Shown: positions 1 to 8,838 of the stretch, piece by piece
Layout of the letters: each line of letters opens with the position of its first letter
Numbering within the stretch: the first letter of the stretch is position 1
From: Nocardioidaceae bacterium
GTDB taxonomy: Bacteria > Actinomycetota > Actinomycetes > Propionibacteriales > Nocardioidaceae
Assembly (NCBI GenBank): GCA_030447805.1
Contig: JAUJOE010000009.1
Span: 21,113 to 57,790 of the forward strand
DNA: 36,678 nucleotides
Reading direction: 5' to 3'
The notes under the pieces: model-generated
What the model saw: the letters and a program-made list of their open reading frames with translations, nothing else
Database searches by the model: none
Told to the model about the DNA's origin: nothing
Translations under genes and position numbers: made by a program

Positions 1-345
1 ACGTGCTGTGACGGGACGGGCGACTAATGGCCGGCGGGGGTATGCGACCCTGGTTTGGGCTTTGTCAACCGGGGCTTGTGGCGCGCCTTGGGGGTGGGTG
101 TGCACCTGGGGCCGGGGGAGGGCATGCTGGTGGGGCAGTGGGTGGGTTTTGGCCCCCGGCCTGGGGGTGCCGTCGCCCACCCGGCCGTCGACGACCACCG
201 CCTCGACGTCGGCCCGTGCGAGGAAGCCGGTCAGCGGCCGGTAGGCGCCCGCAAGGAGCAGCTCGACGTCGGCCAGCTCGCGGTGGTCGGGCACCCAGGT
301 CGGCTCGCCGTGCGACCGCGCGAGCTGTGAGGTCGCGGCGTCCAC
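1..345 (-). CDS. N-terminal fragment of an ATP-sulfurylase / APS-kinase family protein (PUA-like domain)
   Basis: The reading frame opens with GTG at 345, seven bases after a strong GAGGAGG, and runs off the window edge (115 codons seen). Residues about 20 to 60 contain a motif like AYRPLTGFLARADV followed by a VVDGR-DGTP stretch. This is the start of the PUA-like N-terminal domain of sulfate adenylyltransferases and of actinobacterial adenylylsulfate kinases that carry this domain. Those enzymes activate sulfate to APS or PAPS in the cytoplasm. After the DGTP residues (about position 165 down to 1) the frame stays open but becomes rich in Pro, His and Gln and no longer resembles the family, so either a frameshift, a rearrangement or poor sequence lies there. 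The fragment is too short to say whether the protein is Sat, CysC or a fusion. Confidence 0.5.
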   Translation of the reverse strand, partial: MDAATSQLARSHGEPTWVPDHRELADVELLLAGAYRPLTGFLARADVEAVVVDGRVGDGTPRPGAKTHPLPHQHALPRPQVHTHPQGAPQAPVDKAQTRVAYPRRPLVARPVTAR

Positions 346-534
346 TCCGTGGCCTCCTCACGTGACGTCCGCTGTCGATCCAGCGCCCGTCAGTGTGGCA
401 CCCCGCCGCCAACCCTCGGCCGTGGATCGCGAAGAGAACCGGACGGTGGACAGCCCGCCCGCGATGGCATGAGCGCGCCGCCAACCGCCACCCCCTCTAG
501 AGCGCCGTGGCGTCCGCGGCCCGACGTCGACGGG
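346..534. other. Intergenic gap before the sulfurylase-like gene
   Basis: About 190 bases between the CoxG stop and the GTG of the sulfurylase-like gene. It should carry the promoter of that gene on the minus strand. I see the GAGGAGG ribosome binding site at its left end, but no convincing promoter boxes, hairpin or short gene. Confidence 0.4.
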
Positions 535-1233
535 TCAGGGACGGCGCCGGGCGATCAGGCCACCGACGAGCGCACCCAACAGCCCCACCGCCGCGCCGAA
601 GACCGCACCGGCGACGAAGTCGCGGCTGGACAGCCCGGCGGCGCCCACGGCCGCGGGCCGGGTGAACACCGCGGGCGTCCGCCCGCCGTCAGAGGACCCA
701 CCGCCCTGCCCGGCACGCCCGCCGGCCGTGCCGTCCGCCTGGGCGGGCGCGGCGGCTGTCCCGTCCCGCTCGGCAGGCGTGGCGGCCGTCCCGCCGTTGA
801 GCGCCTGGTCGACCGCGGCGAAGAACTCCCCCGCGGTCTTCTTCGCCACGCCGGTGAGCATCCGCTGCCCGACTCCCCCGATCATCCCGCCGACCACGGC
901 GTCCGCGTCGTAGCTCAGTACCGTCGTGGCGTCGCCGTCACCCGGTTCCAGGCGCACCGACACCTCGGCCGAGACGGTGCCCGGCCCGCCCGCACCGGTG
1001 GCCTTCAGGACGAACGAGTGCGGCTCGTGCTGCTCGGTCAGCCGCACCTCACCGGCGTACCGGCCCTTGATCGAGGCCACCCCCGCGGTGACCGTCATCC
1101 GGTAGGCGTCCCGGTCGATCTCTTCCAGCCGTTCGCAGCCGGGGATGGTACGCACCAGCACGGCCGGGTCCTGCAGCGCCGCCCAGACCTTCCCGACCGG
1201 GGCGTGCAGCGTGGCGGTGCCTGAGACCTTCAT
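535..1233 (-). CDS. coxG: CoxG-type SRPBCC accessory protein of a molybdenum hydroxylase
   Basis: 232 residues. The N-terminal about 145 residues match the CoxG (carbon monoxide dehydrogenase subunit G) branch of the SRPBCC fold: start KVSGTATLHAPVGKVWAAL, then PGCERLEEID, then YDADAVVGGMIGGVGQRML. A Gly/Ala/Pro-rich linker (about 146 to 195) leads to one membrane helix near the C-terminus (about 203 to 226) closed by RARRRP-like basic residues, the usual membrane anchor of CoxG. In CO-oxidising bacteria CoxG helps attach the hydroxylase to the membrane. Here it is the last gene of the hydroxylase set, and its ATG overlaps the stop of the upstream large-subunit frame (ATGA). GGAGGG lies upstream of the ATG. 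The partner is a xanthine-dehydrogenase-like enzyme rather than a true CO dehydrogenase, so its role is by analogy. Confidence 0.85.
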   Translation of the reverse strand: MKVSGTATLHAPVGKVWAALQDPAVLVRTIPGCERLEEIDRDAYRMTVTAGVASIKGRYAGEVRLTEQHEPHSFVLKATGAGGPGTVSAEVSVRLEPGDGDATTVLSYDADAVVGGMIGGVGQRMLTGVAKKTAGEFFAAVDQALNGGTAATPAERDGTAAAPAQADGTAGGRAGQGGGSSDGGRTPAVFTRPAAVGAAGLSSRDFVAGAVFGAAVGLLGALVGGLIARRRP

Positions 1234-4200
1234 CGTGCGCTGCCCTCCGGGGTGTGCTTTCGGGGTACGGACGCCGACCGGTCGTCCGGCGGTGACCCTC
1301 CAACGCGCTGAAAGCTCCCACCATCACGTGCGGATGCGTTGGTGGGAGCTTTCAGCGCACGAGGGTCCGACCCGACCGGCGCGGCGGCGAAGAGCTCGCT
1401 CGGCGAGATCGGCATCGTGGTGATCGGGAACCCTTCGGCGTCCTCGATGGCGGACGCGATCGCCGCCGATCCTGGGATGACGCCGGCCTCCCCGGCGCCC
1501 TTGACGCCGAGGGGGTTCAGCGGCGAGGGCGTCTGGAGGTGGTCGATCTCGATGGAGGGCACCTCGCTGGCGTAAGGCATCAAGAAGTCCATGAACGACG
1601 CGTTGACGAGCTGGCCGGACGCGTCGTACTCCATCCGTTCGTACAGCGCGCCGCCGACGCCCTGCGCCACTCCCCGTGCACCTGGCCCTCGACGATCATC
1701 GGGTTGATCACCGTGCCGCAGTCGTGCACCACGCAGTACCGCAGAATCTTGATCTCAGCGGTCTCGGGATCGGTCTCCACGATCACCGCGTGCATGCCGT
1801 TGGCGAACGTCGACTGGGTCGGCGAGTAGTAGTCGGTGCCCTCCAGCCCCGGCTCGTCGCCAGGGTCGACCGGCGGCTTGGTCGGATCGGCGCGGCCAGC
1901 GAACTGCGTCGCTCGACGCGCCGCGTCGTCGAACGCGTAGCGCAACGGGTTCGACAGTACGGCGACCGTGCTGAGGTCGATCTGCGCGCTCGGGCTGCCC
2001 TTCACCTGCACCCGCCCGTCGACGATCTCCAGGTCGTCCACCGAGGCCTCCAGGGCGTCGGCCGCGATCCGCAGCGCCTTGGCTCGCACCTTGCGGGCGG
2101 TGAGCGCCACCGCGCTCCCCGACATGACCGCCGTACGTGAGGCGAACGTGCCGACGGCGTACTTGAACCGGCGGGTGTCGCCCGTCGTCACCCGGACCCG
2201 ATCGACCGGCACGCCCAGCTCGTCGCCGACGATCTGCGCGAGCATCGTCTGGTGCCCCTGGCCCTGGGTGGTGAGTCCGGTCGACACGACGACGGTGCCG
2301 TCGGTCTCGACCCGAACGTGCCCACCCTCGTACGGCCCGACGCCGGTCCCCTCGACGTAGCAGGCCAGCCCGATGCCGACCCGACGGCCCTCGCGGCGGG
2401 CGGCGTCGCGCTGGGCGACGAACTCGTCCCACCCGACCAGCGACTTGAGCATGGCCATCGACGCGGGAAGTCACCGGAGTCGTAGATCAGCGGTCGGCCG
2501 TCTTGGAAGATCAACCCGTGGTCGTACGGCATCTCGTCGGGCTGGATGAAGTTCCGCTCCCGCACCACCGCCCGGTCGAGGTCGAGGTCACGGGCGATGT
2601 AGTCCATCACCCGCTCCATCACGAAGCAGCCCTGCGGCCGCCCGGCGCCGCGGTACGGCGTCACGATCACCGTGTTGGTGTAGAGGCTGTGGAACTCGAC
2701 CCGGTAGGCCCGCGGCTTGTAGGGGCCCAGCAGCTGCGTCGAGGTGATGATCGGCACGATCAGCCCGTACGGCGTGTACGCGCCGTTGTCGTGCCAGAAC
2801 TCCACCGACAGGCCCAGCAGCACGCCGTCCTCGTCGTACCCGAACTCGACCTCGTGCAGCTGTCCGCGCTCGTGCGCCGAGGAGATGAAGTGCTCGCGTC
2901 GGTCCTCGACCCACTTGACCGGGGCGCTGAGCCGGATCGCCGCCCACGGCACCAGCACCTCCTCCGGCCACGGGTGCATGATCTTGACGCCGAACCCGCC
3001 GCCGACGTCGGGGGTCACCACCTCGACCCGGTCGACGGGCAGCGACAGCTTGGCGGCGATCGCCTGGCGGACGCTCGTCGACGTCTGCGTCGACGTGTTG
3101 ACGAGCAGCGACTTGTCGTCGTCGTCCCAGCGCGCGTGCACGCCCTTGCCCTCCATCGGCATCGAGGCGCTGCGCTCGATCGACAGCTGCAGGCGCGCCC
3201 GCAGGGGGGCCGCGGCGATGGTGGCGGCGGCGTCACCGGTCTCCTGCATGTACGTGGCCGCGACGTTGCCGGGTACGTCCTCGTGCACCAGGTCGACCGC
3301 TTCGCGGGCGGCCTCGACGCCGACGACCGGCGGCAGCGAAGTCGTAGCTCACCTCGATCAGACCGGCGGCGTCCTCAGCGACGTACCGGTCGGAGGCCAC
3401 CACCATCGCGATCGCCTCGCCGACGTGGTTGACCTCGCCGTTCGCCAGCGGGTACGGCGTCCGCCCGTGGGTGAGCGTCGGGTGCGGGATCAGCAGCGGC
3501 AGCGGTTCGGCCATGCGGCCGTCGAGGTCGTCGTACGTGTAGATCGCGACCAGCCCGTCGACGTCGAGGGCCGCGGTGACGTCGATGTCGGTGATGCGTG
3601 CGTGCGCGTGCGGGCTGCGGACGAACGCCACCGCAAGCGCGTCGTGGCCGAGGTCGTCGAGGTAGCGGCCCTGGCCGCTCACCAGGCGCGGGTCCTCGAC
3701 GCGGGGGACCCGCTGCCCGAACAGCTTCGTCGTCATGCTGGGCTGCCCTTGCTCGCCCTGGAGCGCTGGATCTGTGCGCTGGATCTGCGCGGCTCGCAGT
3801 ACCGCCGCCACGATGTTCTGGTAGCCGGTGCAGCGGCACAGGTTGCCGCCGATCGCCTCCCGGGCCTCGTCCTCGGTCGGGTCGGGGTTGGTCTCCAGGA
3901 AGGCGGTGATCGTGGTGATGAAGCCGGGAGTGCAGAAGCCGCACTGCAGCGCGTGACAGTCCCGGAACGCCTGCTGCACCGGGCCGAGCTCCCCGGTGGC
4001 TGTGGTGCAGCCCTCGGTGGTGGTGATCTCGGCGCCGTCGGCTGAGACGGCGAACATCAGGCACGACCGCATCGGCTGGCCGTCCACCAGCACGGTGCAC
4101 GCGCCGCAGACGCCGTGCTCGCACCCGACATGGGTGCCGGTCAGCCGGGCGTCGTGCCGGATGGCGTCCGACAACAGCCGGCGGGCCGGCACGCTGAGCC

Positions 4201-4252
4201 TGTCGCGGGGTGCCGTTGATGTCAGCGTGATGTCGTGCGGCGCCTCGGTCAC
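1230..4252 (-). CDS. Fused [2Fe-2S] and molybdopterin subunits of a xanthine dehydrogenase-family hydroxylase (three frame breaks)
   Basis: A single frame joins the small and large subunits. Residues about 1 to 165 are the iron-sulfur subunit, with CEHGVCGACTV and CGFCTPGF...CRCTGY cysteine sets. From about residue 172 the large subunit starts (TKLFGQRVPRVEDPRLV). The large subunit shows the GGGFG loop, PYRGAGRPQ near the molybdenum site and the catalytic glutamate in KGAGEAG near the end. The CSFR loop of form I CO dehydrogenase is absent, so purine or another N-heterocycle is the likelier substrate. The start is GTG, 6 bases after the stop of the FAD-subunit gene. Three breaks interrupt the frame: near 3340, near 2464 (lost base) and at 1672-1675 (one G lost from a run on the coding strand). 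The last about 45 codons pass through a 74-bp palindrome, and the stop overlaps the CoxG start. Subunit fusion is established in only part of this family. Confidence 0.8.
1294..1367. repeat. 74-bp imperfect palindrome inside the 3' end of the hydroxylase gene
   Basis: A perfect 19-bp inverted pair lies at 1305-1323 (GCGCTGAAAGCTCCCACCA) and 1340-1358 with a 16-base loop. A further 7-bp pair (GACCCTC at 1294-1300, GAGGGTC at 1361-1367) extends it outward with an unequal bulge. It is read through in frame by the large-subunit gene, adding about 24 residues at its C-terminus. I saw no second copy of this sequence in the window. It could be a small palindromic mobile element, a terminator-like hairpin or both. 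Confidence 0.8.
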
Positions 4253-4258
4253 GCCGCC

Positions 4259-5128
4259 TCACGCCTCCTTGGCGGCCGCGTCGTCGAGCGCCTGCTGCAG
4301 CGCGCGCGCCGAGAGCACGCGGGCGAGGTGTTCGCGGTACTGCGCGCTGGCGTGGATGTCACCCTCCGGCTCGATCGCCGCGGCGATGGCGTCCTGCGCT
4401 GCTTGCCAGTCGACCCGGTCGTACGGCGCCCCGGCGCACGTCTCGGTCACGTCGACGACCACCGGCGTCAGGCCGACGCTGATCAGGGCGACGCGCGCGG
4501 ACTCGACCGCGCCGTCGACGAGGCGGACCAGCGCGCCGACCCCCACCATGGCGTAGTCGCCGTGCCGGCGGGCAAGCTCGACCCAGCTCGACCCGGTGCC
4601 GGCCGGCGGGGTGGGAAGGTCGCCGCCACGGCCAGGTCGTCGGACTGCAGCGCCGACTCCAGCGGACCGACGAAGAAGTCCGCCGCCGCGATCGTGCGCT
4701 CCCCCGCCGTCTCGCCGACGACGTCGACCGACCCGTCGAGCAGCGTCAGCACCGCGGGCATCTCACGCGGCTGGGTCAGCGTGCACGAGGCTGCCGACCG
4801 TGGTGCCGCGGTTGCGGATCGTCGGGTGAGCGACCTGGCTGAGCGCTCGGCGCAACAGCGGGTTCGCGGCGTACGCCGCCTCGTGCTGCTCGAGCTGCCG
4901 GTGCCGCACCAGCGCGCCGATCCGCACCCGCCCGTCCGTGACCTCGATGTCGGAGAGGCCGGGCAGCCGGTTGATGTCGACGAGCGCCACCGGGGCGGCC
5001 AGGCGCATCGACATGATCGGCACGAGGCTCTGCCCGCCGGCGAGCACCTTCCCGCCGGTAGCGGCAAGCGTCTGCACCGCCTCCGCGACAGACCCCGGCC
5101 GGTGGTAGTCGAAGGGTGCTGGCTTCAC
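4259..5128 (-). CDS. FAD-binding (medium) subunit of the molybdenum hydroxylase (two frame breaks)
   Basis: About 290 residues when repaired. The start KPAPFDYHRPGSVAEAV, the FAD pyrophosphate loop AGGQSLVPIMSMRLA and a second FAD loop RGTTVGSLVHADPAAEMPAV mark the CoxM/XdhB FAD-binding family. The C-terminal domain (from about YAMVGVGALVRL) is the CO dehydrogenase flavoprotein C-terminal fold. The subunit passes electrons from the iron-sulfur clusters to an acceptor. I chose GTG at 5128; it is not preceded by a strong ribosome binding site, and the frame is continuous with the permease upstream. Two breaks were found: an extra base near 4765 (GCCGCG T GAGATG) and a lost C near 4608. Order M-(S-L fusion)-G fits one transcription unit with the next two genes. 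Confidence 0.8.
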
Positions 5129-6709
5129 GGGCGGGTCTGCTGCGGCCTTCCCTGGTTCAGACGGAGCCGTGCCCTTCGCCGACGTGCCTCGCCGACGGCC
5201 ATCATGTCCCACGTCGTCACCGCGTGTCTGCCCGTGGTCGGCGTGCCCACCCTGGGCGCCGTACTGCTCGTCGGCCTCCTCATGCACCCCGGGCTCCCCC
5301 ACCGCGATCAAGGTGCCGGGGTCGGGGTCACGCAGGTGTGTTGGAGCGACGGCCCGCGACAGGTGGTAGAACACCAAGACCACGATCGTGCCGAGCGCGA
5401 TGCCACCGAGCGTGAAGTCGTCGGTGACCGCTAGCTCGGTGTCGCCGATGGCGATCACGATGCCCGCGCCCAGCGGGACCAGGTTGATCGGGTTCCCGAA
5501 GTCCACTCCGTTCTCGCGCCAGATCTTCGCGCCGAGCAGGCCGATCATGCCGTAGAGGATGACCGTGATGCCGCCCAGCACCCCGCCGGGAGTCGCCGAC
5601 ACGAGGGCGCCGAACTTGGGCGAGAGTCCGAACAGAATGGCCACGACCGCCGCCACGTAGTATGCGGCCGTCGAGTAGACGCGGGTCGCTGCCATCACGC
5701 CGATGTTCTCGGCGTACGTCGTCGTCGGCGACCCGCCGACCGAGGTGGCGATCACGGTGCCGACGCCGTCGGCGCCGATGGCCCGCCCCATCACCGGGTC
5801 GAGGTCTCTGTTGGTCATCTCCGCCACAGCCTTCACGTGGCCGGTGTTCTCGGCGACCAGCGCAATCACCGCTGGGAGGACGAGCAGGACGAAGGCGATG
5901 GAGAAGCTGGGAGCGTGCCACCCGACAGCGTCGAGGTTCCCCTCCAGGGTCTGGTTGCCGACCAGGCCACCAGGGGTGTGCGTCGGGAAGCCGACCCAGT
6001 TGGCCGCCTCGACGTTGTCCCAGTTGACGCGGTAGTGCGTCGTGACCTCGTCGGCGGCGGGGTCCAACGAGGTGATCTGGCCGAAGACGGTGTCGAAGAT
6101 CCAGGACAGGATGTATCCGAAGATGAGCCCGAGGAAGATGGCGATACGACCGATGAAACCTCTGGCGCCGACGGCAACCAGGATGACGAATGCCATGGTG
6201 ATCAGCGCCACCCACTGGTCCTGCGGCCAGTAGATGTCCGCGACGACGGGGGCGAGGTTGAATCCGATCAGCATGACGACCGCACCGGTGACCGCTGGCG
6301 GCAGCACGGCATGCAGCACGCGCGGCCCGGCGAAGTGAATGAGCAGGCCGACGAGCGCCAGCACCACACCCGCCACCAGGATCGCCCCGGTGACGTCGTC
6401 GGGGCCACCCTGTTGGCTGTAGATAGCGGTGGCACCGCCCACGAAGGACGCGCTGGTGCCGAGGTAGCTCGGCACCTTGCCCTGCACGATCAGCAGGAAG
6501 CAGATGGTGGCGATGCCGCTCATCATGATGGCGAGCTGCGGACTCAGCCCCATGATGACGGGGAACACGAACGTCGCGCCGAACATCGCTACCACATGCT
6601 GCGCGCCTAGCCCGGCCGTCCTGCCCCACGACAGTCGCTCGTCGGGTGCGACGGCTTCTCCCGGCGGCGGCGTCTTGCCCTCGTGTACGACTGTCCACCC
6701 AACTGCCAT
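5129..6709 (-). CDS. NCS2-family nucleobase permease (uracil/xanthine type)
   Basis: About 470 residues of typical NCS2 (nucleobase:cation symporter-2) sequence with some 12 to 14 hydrophobic segments. GTSASFVGG and TTYAENIGVMAATRVYS are the signature regions, and the two substrate-binding glutamates of UraA appear to be present in AENTGH and in YAENIG. The UraA/RutG-like loop favours uracil or a related pyrimidine, while the neighbours (PucR, xanthine dehydrogenase-like enzyme) suggest a purine; the sequence does not settle this. The ATG is preceded by GGGAG at 5 bases. After the last helix comes a hydrophilic tail of about 60 residues rich in Gly, His and Asp, and no stop occurs before the FAD-subunit GTG at 5128. 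In another frame a TGA overlaps that GTG (GTGA), so a lost base near the permease end is the simplest explanation for the missing stop. Confidence 0.85.
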
Positions 6710-6865
6710 GCCGACTCCCAGTGGTCAAAAGGTGTGTGACGGGCGTCACCGGACACCACGATGCCGGAACGCTATTGGTTCGCGCGCGCGGCGCGCAGCG
6801 TTAACTCTGCCGAACGAAACCCCCGCCTTGTCGACGAACCTTGCTAAACCGTGGGTGGACAACGG
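6710..6865. other. Gap between small membrane ORF and permease
   Basis: About 155 bases with lower GC than the surrounding genes and a short GC-alternating stretch near 6781-6797 (a CGCGCGCGCGGCGCGC block). It probably holds the leader or promoter of the permease-hydroxylase unit on the minus strand. I could not pick promoter boxes with confidence. Confidence 0.35.
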
Positions 6866-7114
6866 CTAGTTGGGGCGCGAGCCTCTCCGGTGGACGACGT
6901 ACACTCCGCCGAGTCCAGCGAGGGCGATGACTGCCAGGACACCGCTCACTGCCTGCTCCCTATCGTCGTCAGCCTGGAGCAGACCCAGCACCGACAACAA
7001 GGCGCACGGCTGTAGGAGGTAACCAAGAACCACGTTGGCGTCCCCTGGTTCCCGGCGATTTCGTGACGCCGATGAAGTCAAAGAACCGTCTGGTTCTGCC
7101 GCGCCCTCGGTCAA
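6866..7114 (-). CDS. Small two-helix membrane protein coupled to pucR (hypothetical)
   Basis: 82 residues. A polar N-terminus of about 25 residues is followed by two hydrophobic segments (about 27 to 45 and 55 to 73) separated by an acidic turn (ADDDREQ), ending in HRRGSRPN. It would begin with TTG, which overlaps the TGA of pucR (TTGA), a junction that suggests translational coupling. I do not recognise a family. A start upstream is blocked by that overlap. It could be a chance open frame in high-GC DNA, but the hydrophobic pattern and tight junction argue that it is real. Confidence 0.45.
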   Translation of the reverse strand: MTEGAAEPDGSLTSSASRNRREPGDANVVLGYLLQPCALLSVLGLLQADDDREQAVSGVLAVIALAGLGGVYVVHRRGSRPN

Positions 7115-8802
7115 CGGTTCCTCATCTGCATGACCCGCAGCGCGAGCGAAAGGTCCAGCTGGAGGTCGGGGTCAGCGGTGAAGGGTCCGACGATCCGCTC
7201 GAGCTTGCCGATCCGGTAGCGCAGCGTGTTGTAGTGGAAGTGCAGCCGGCGAGACGTCTCCGCCACGTTGAGGTTGGTGTCGAGCAGCACCCGCAGCGTC
7301 GCGCGCATGTCGGCAGCCTCGGGGTCGGTCTCGGAGGCGAGCTCACCCAGCACCTCGGTGACGAAGTTCCCGAGCTCGGCTGAGTCCTCGATCAAGCTGA
7401 GCAGCCGGAATGCCCCGAGGTCGTCGAAGTGGGCCACGGCAGATGGCCCCTGCAACTGGCGGCCAACGTGGACGGAGCGGCGCGCCTGCTCGTAACCGCC
7501 GGCGATCCCCGCCGGGTCGGAGATGACCCGGCTGACTCCAGTGGCGAAGGCGCGGCGTCCACCACCACCGTCGCCCGAGACCGCGCGCACCAGCGTCTCT
7601 ACGGCAACGCGCGCCGCATTGCCGTCGGGTACGCCGACGAGCGCCACGACCTCAGCGGCGAACCCCACCACGGGCGCCGCCTTGTCGAAGCGCCCCACCA
7701 CCTGCACCCAGGCGTTGGCGAACCGGTCCTGGGCCGCCCGGGCGTCCCTGCGGGAGACGTCGGAGAGCTCTGCTGGGTCCAGCGCCGCCACGACAACGAC
7801 CAGCGGCCGCGCGATGTCCCAGCCGAGTGAGTCGAAGTGCTCGACCACCGCAAGCGCCGAGCCTGCCCGGTCAAGCAGCACGTCGCGGACGAAGTCGCCG
7901 CGGTACTTGGCTTCCACCGCCTGTACGGCGACCGCCTTGGTGATCGCAAGCGCGGCGACCGTTGCCGCTCGCTCCAGCACGTGCATGTCGCCGTGTCGCA
8001 ACGACTGACCCGCTCGTACGACGACAAGCCGCCCGTGGTCGGACTTGCCGGCCAGGACGGGAACCACGGCGATGGCGGAGTCCGCCACCTGATGCACCCC
8101 GGGCGCGAACCGCTCGGAGCGGAACCGGCCGGAGTCCATGAACAGGTCGCGCTGCTCGAAGACCGCCTCGATCCCGTCGTCGCCCCGGAAGGTGAGCAGT
8201 CGGCCGTCCGGGGTGGTGACGAACGTGAGCCCACCGATCAGGTCGTGCAGCTCGTTGACCAGCTCGTCGAGGCCGCCCCCGTCGAGCACCACGCCGACCA
8301 GCGCCCGGTGCACGAGCTCACTGCGCTCGAGGATCGTCGACTGGCGGTTGAGCACGTCGCTCAGCACGGCATTCAGGAGGTCGTCGAAAGCCACCTCATC
8401 GGGCAGCAGCAAGACCGGCAGGTCGCGCCTGTCCGCCTCGGCGAGCATGTCTGCAGGCAGCTGATCGAGGTAGCGCCGCAGCTTGACCGCCAGCGCCGCC
8501 ACTCCGACCTCGTCGAGGTCCGCCACCAACGCAGCGAGACCCTGGGGAACCTCGCGCAACGGGTAACCGGTGGTCAGCAGCAGCTCATCCGGCTTGACCC
8601 ACGGCATGATGTCGGGCACTTCCATGATGTTCACGCGGTCGACGACCCGGTCCAGGCCGGCGGAGCCGGCGACGACCTCCACCCCAGCGAACGCGGGCAA
8701 TGTCAACAGATCGGCCACCCGCACTGCGGAGTCGTCGGGCAGGGCAGCAGCATCTGACAACTCAGGGCGAGTTCTCGCCGCATCGTTGGCACAATTGCCC
8801 AT
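7111..8802 (-). CDS. PucR-family transcriptional regulator
   Basis: 563 residues from ATG 8802. Residues about 27 to 140 form the PucR-like N-terminal domain (VRVADLLTLPAFAG, then VNIMEVPDIMPWV and DELLLTTGYPL). A middle region of the CdaR GGDEF-like type follows, and the C-terminus has the PucR helix-turn-helix (LNVAETSRRLHFHYNTLRYR, then KLERIVG). PucR of Bacillus controls purine catabolism genes in response to ureide intermediates, and this gene stands between a permease-hydroxylase set and the divergent oxamate carbamoyltransferase set, which fits that job. The start is uncertain: GTG at 8724 (VRVADLL) would begin exactly at the domain and leave a more normal promoter gap. A palindromic operator candidate lies just upstream at 8807-8834. 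No frame breaks were found. Confidence 0.88.
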   Translation of the reverse strand: MGNCANDAARTRPELSDAAALPDDSAVRVADLLTLPAFAGVEVVAGSAGLDRVVDRVNIMEVPDIMPWVKPDELLLTTGYPLREVPQGLAALVADLDEVGVAALAVKLRRYLDQLPADMLAEADRRDLPVLLLPDEVAFDDLLNAVLSDVLNRQSTILERSELVHRALVGVVLDGGGLDELVNELHDLIGGLTFVTTPDGRLLTFRGDDGIEAVFEQRDLFMDSGRFRSERFAPGVHQVADSAIAVVPVLAGKSDHGRLVVVRAGQSLRHGDMHVLERAATVAALAITKAVAVQAVEAKYRGDFVRDVLLDRAGSALAVVEHFDSLGWDIARPLVVVVAALDPAELSDVSRRDARAAQDRFANAWVQVVGRFDKAAPVVGFAAEVVALVGVPDGNAARVAVETLVRAVSGDGGGGRRAFATGVSRVISDPAGIAGGYEQARRSVHVGRQLQGPSAVAHFDDLGAFRLLSLIEDSAELGNFVTEVLGELASETDPEAADMRATLRVLLDTNLNVAETSRRLHFHYNTLRYRIGKLERIVGPFTADPDLQLDLSLALRVMQMRNR

Positions 8803-8806
8803 GCCT

Positions 8807-8834
8807 GCGACGCTAGCGCACCGATTAGCGTCGC
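8807..8834. promoter_or_regulatory. Operator-like inverted repeat between divergent pucR and DUF2877 genes
   Basis: A perfect 9-bp inverted pair GCGACGCTA (8807-8815) and TAGCGTCGC (8826-8834), with 10 bases between, so the half-site centres are 19 bases (about two helical turns) apart. It lies in the 36-base gap between the annotated starts of the regulator and of the divergent gene, where a PucR dimer could control both directions. That the regulator binds here is inference. Confidence 0.6.
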
Positions 8835-8838
8835 TGCC

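Noticed and set aside
1230-5128. Aerobic carbon monoxide dehydrogenase
   Set aside because: CoxG and subunit types resemble it, but the large subunit has PYRGAGRPQ and no CSFR active-site loop, and the context is purine catabolism.
349-5434. Long plus-strand open frames opposite the hydroxylase and permease genes (for example 2503-3432 and 4235-5434)
   Set aside because: They are antisense frames of well-supported minus-strand genes, rich in Arg, Val and Asp with no recognisable domain; typical of high-GC DNA.
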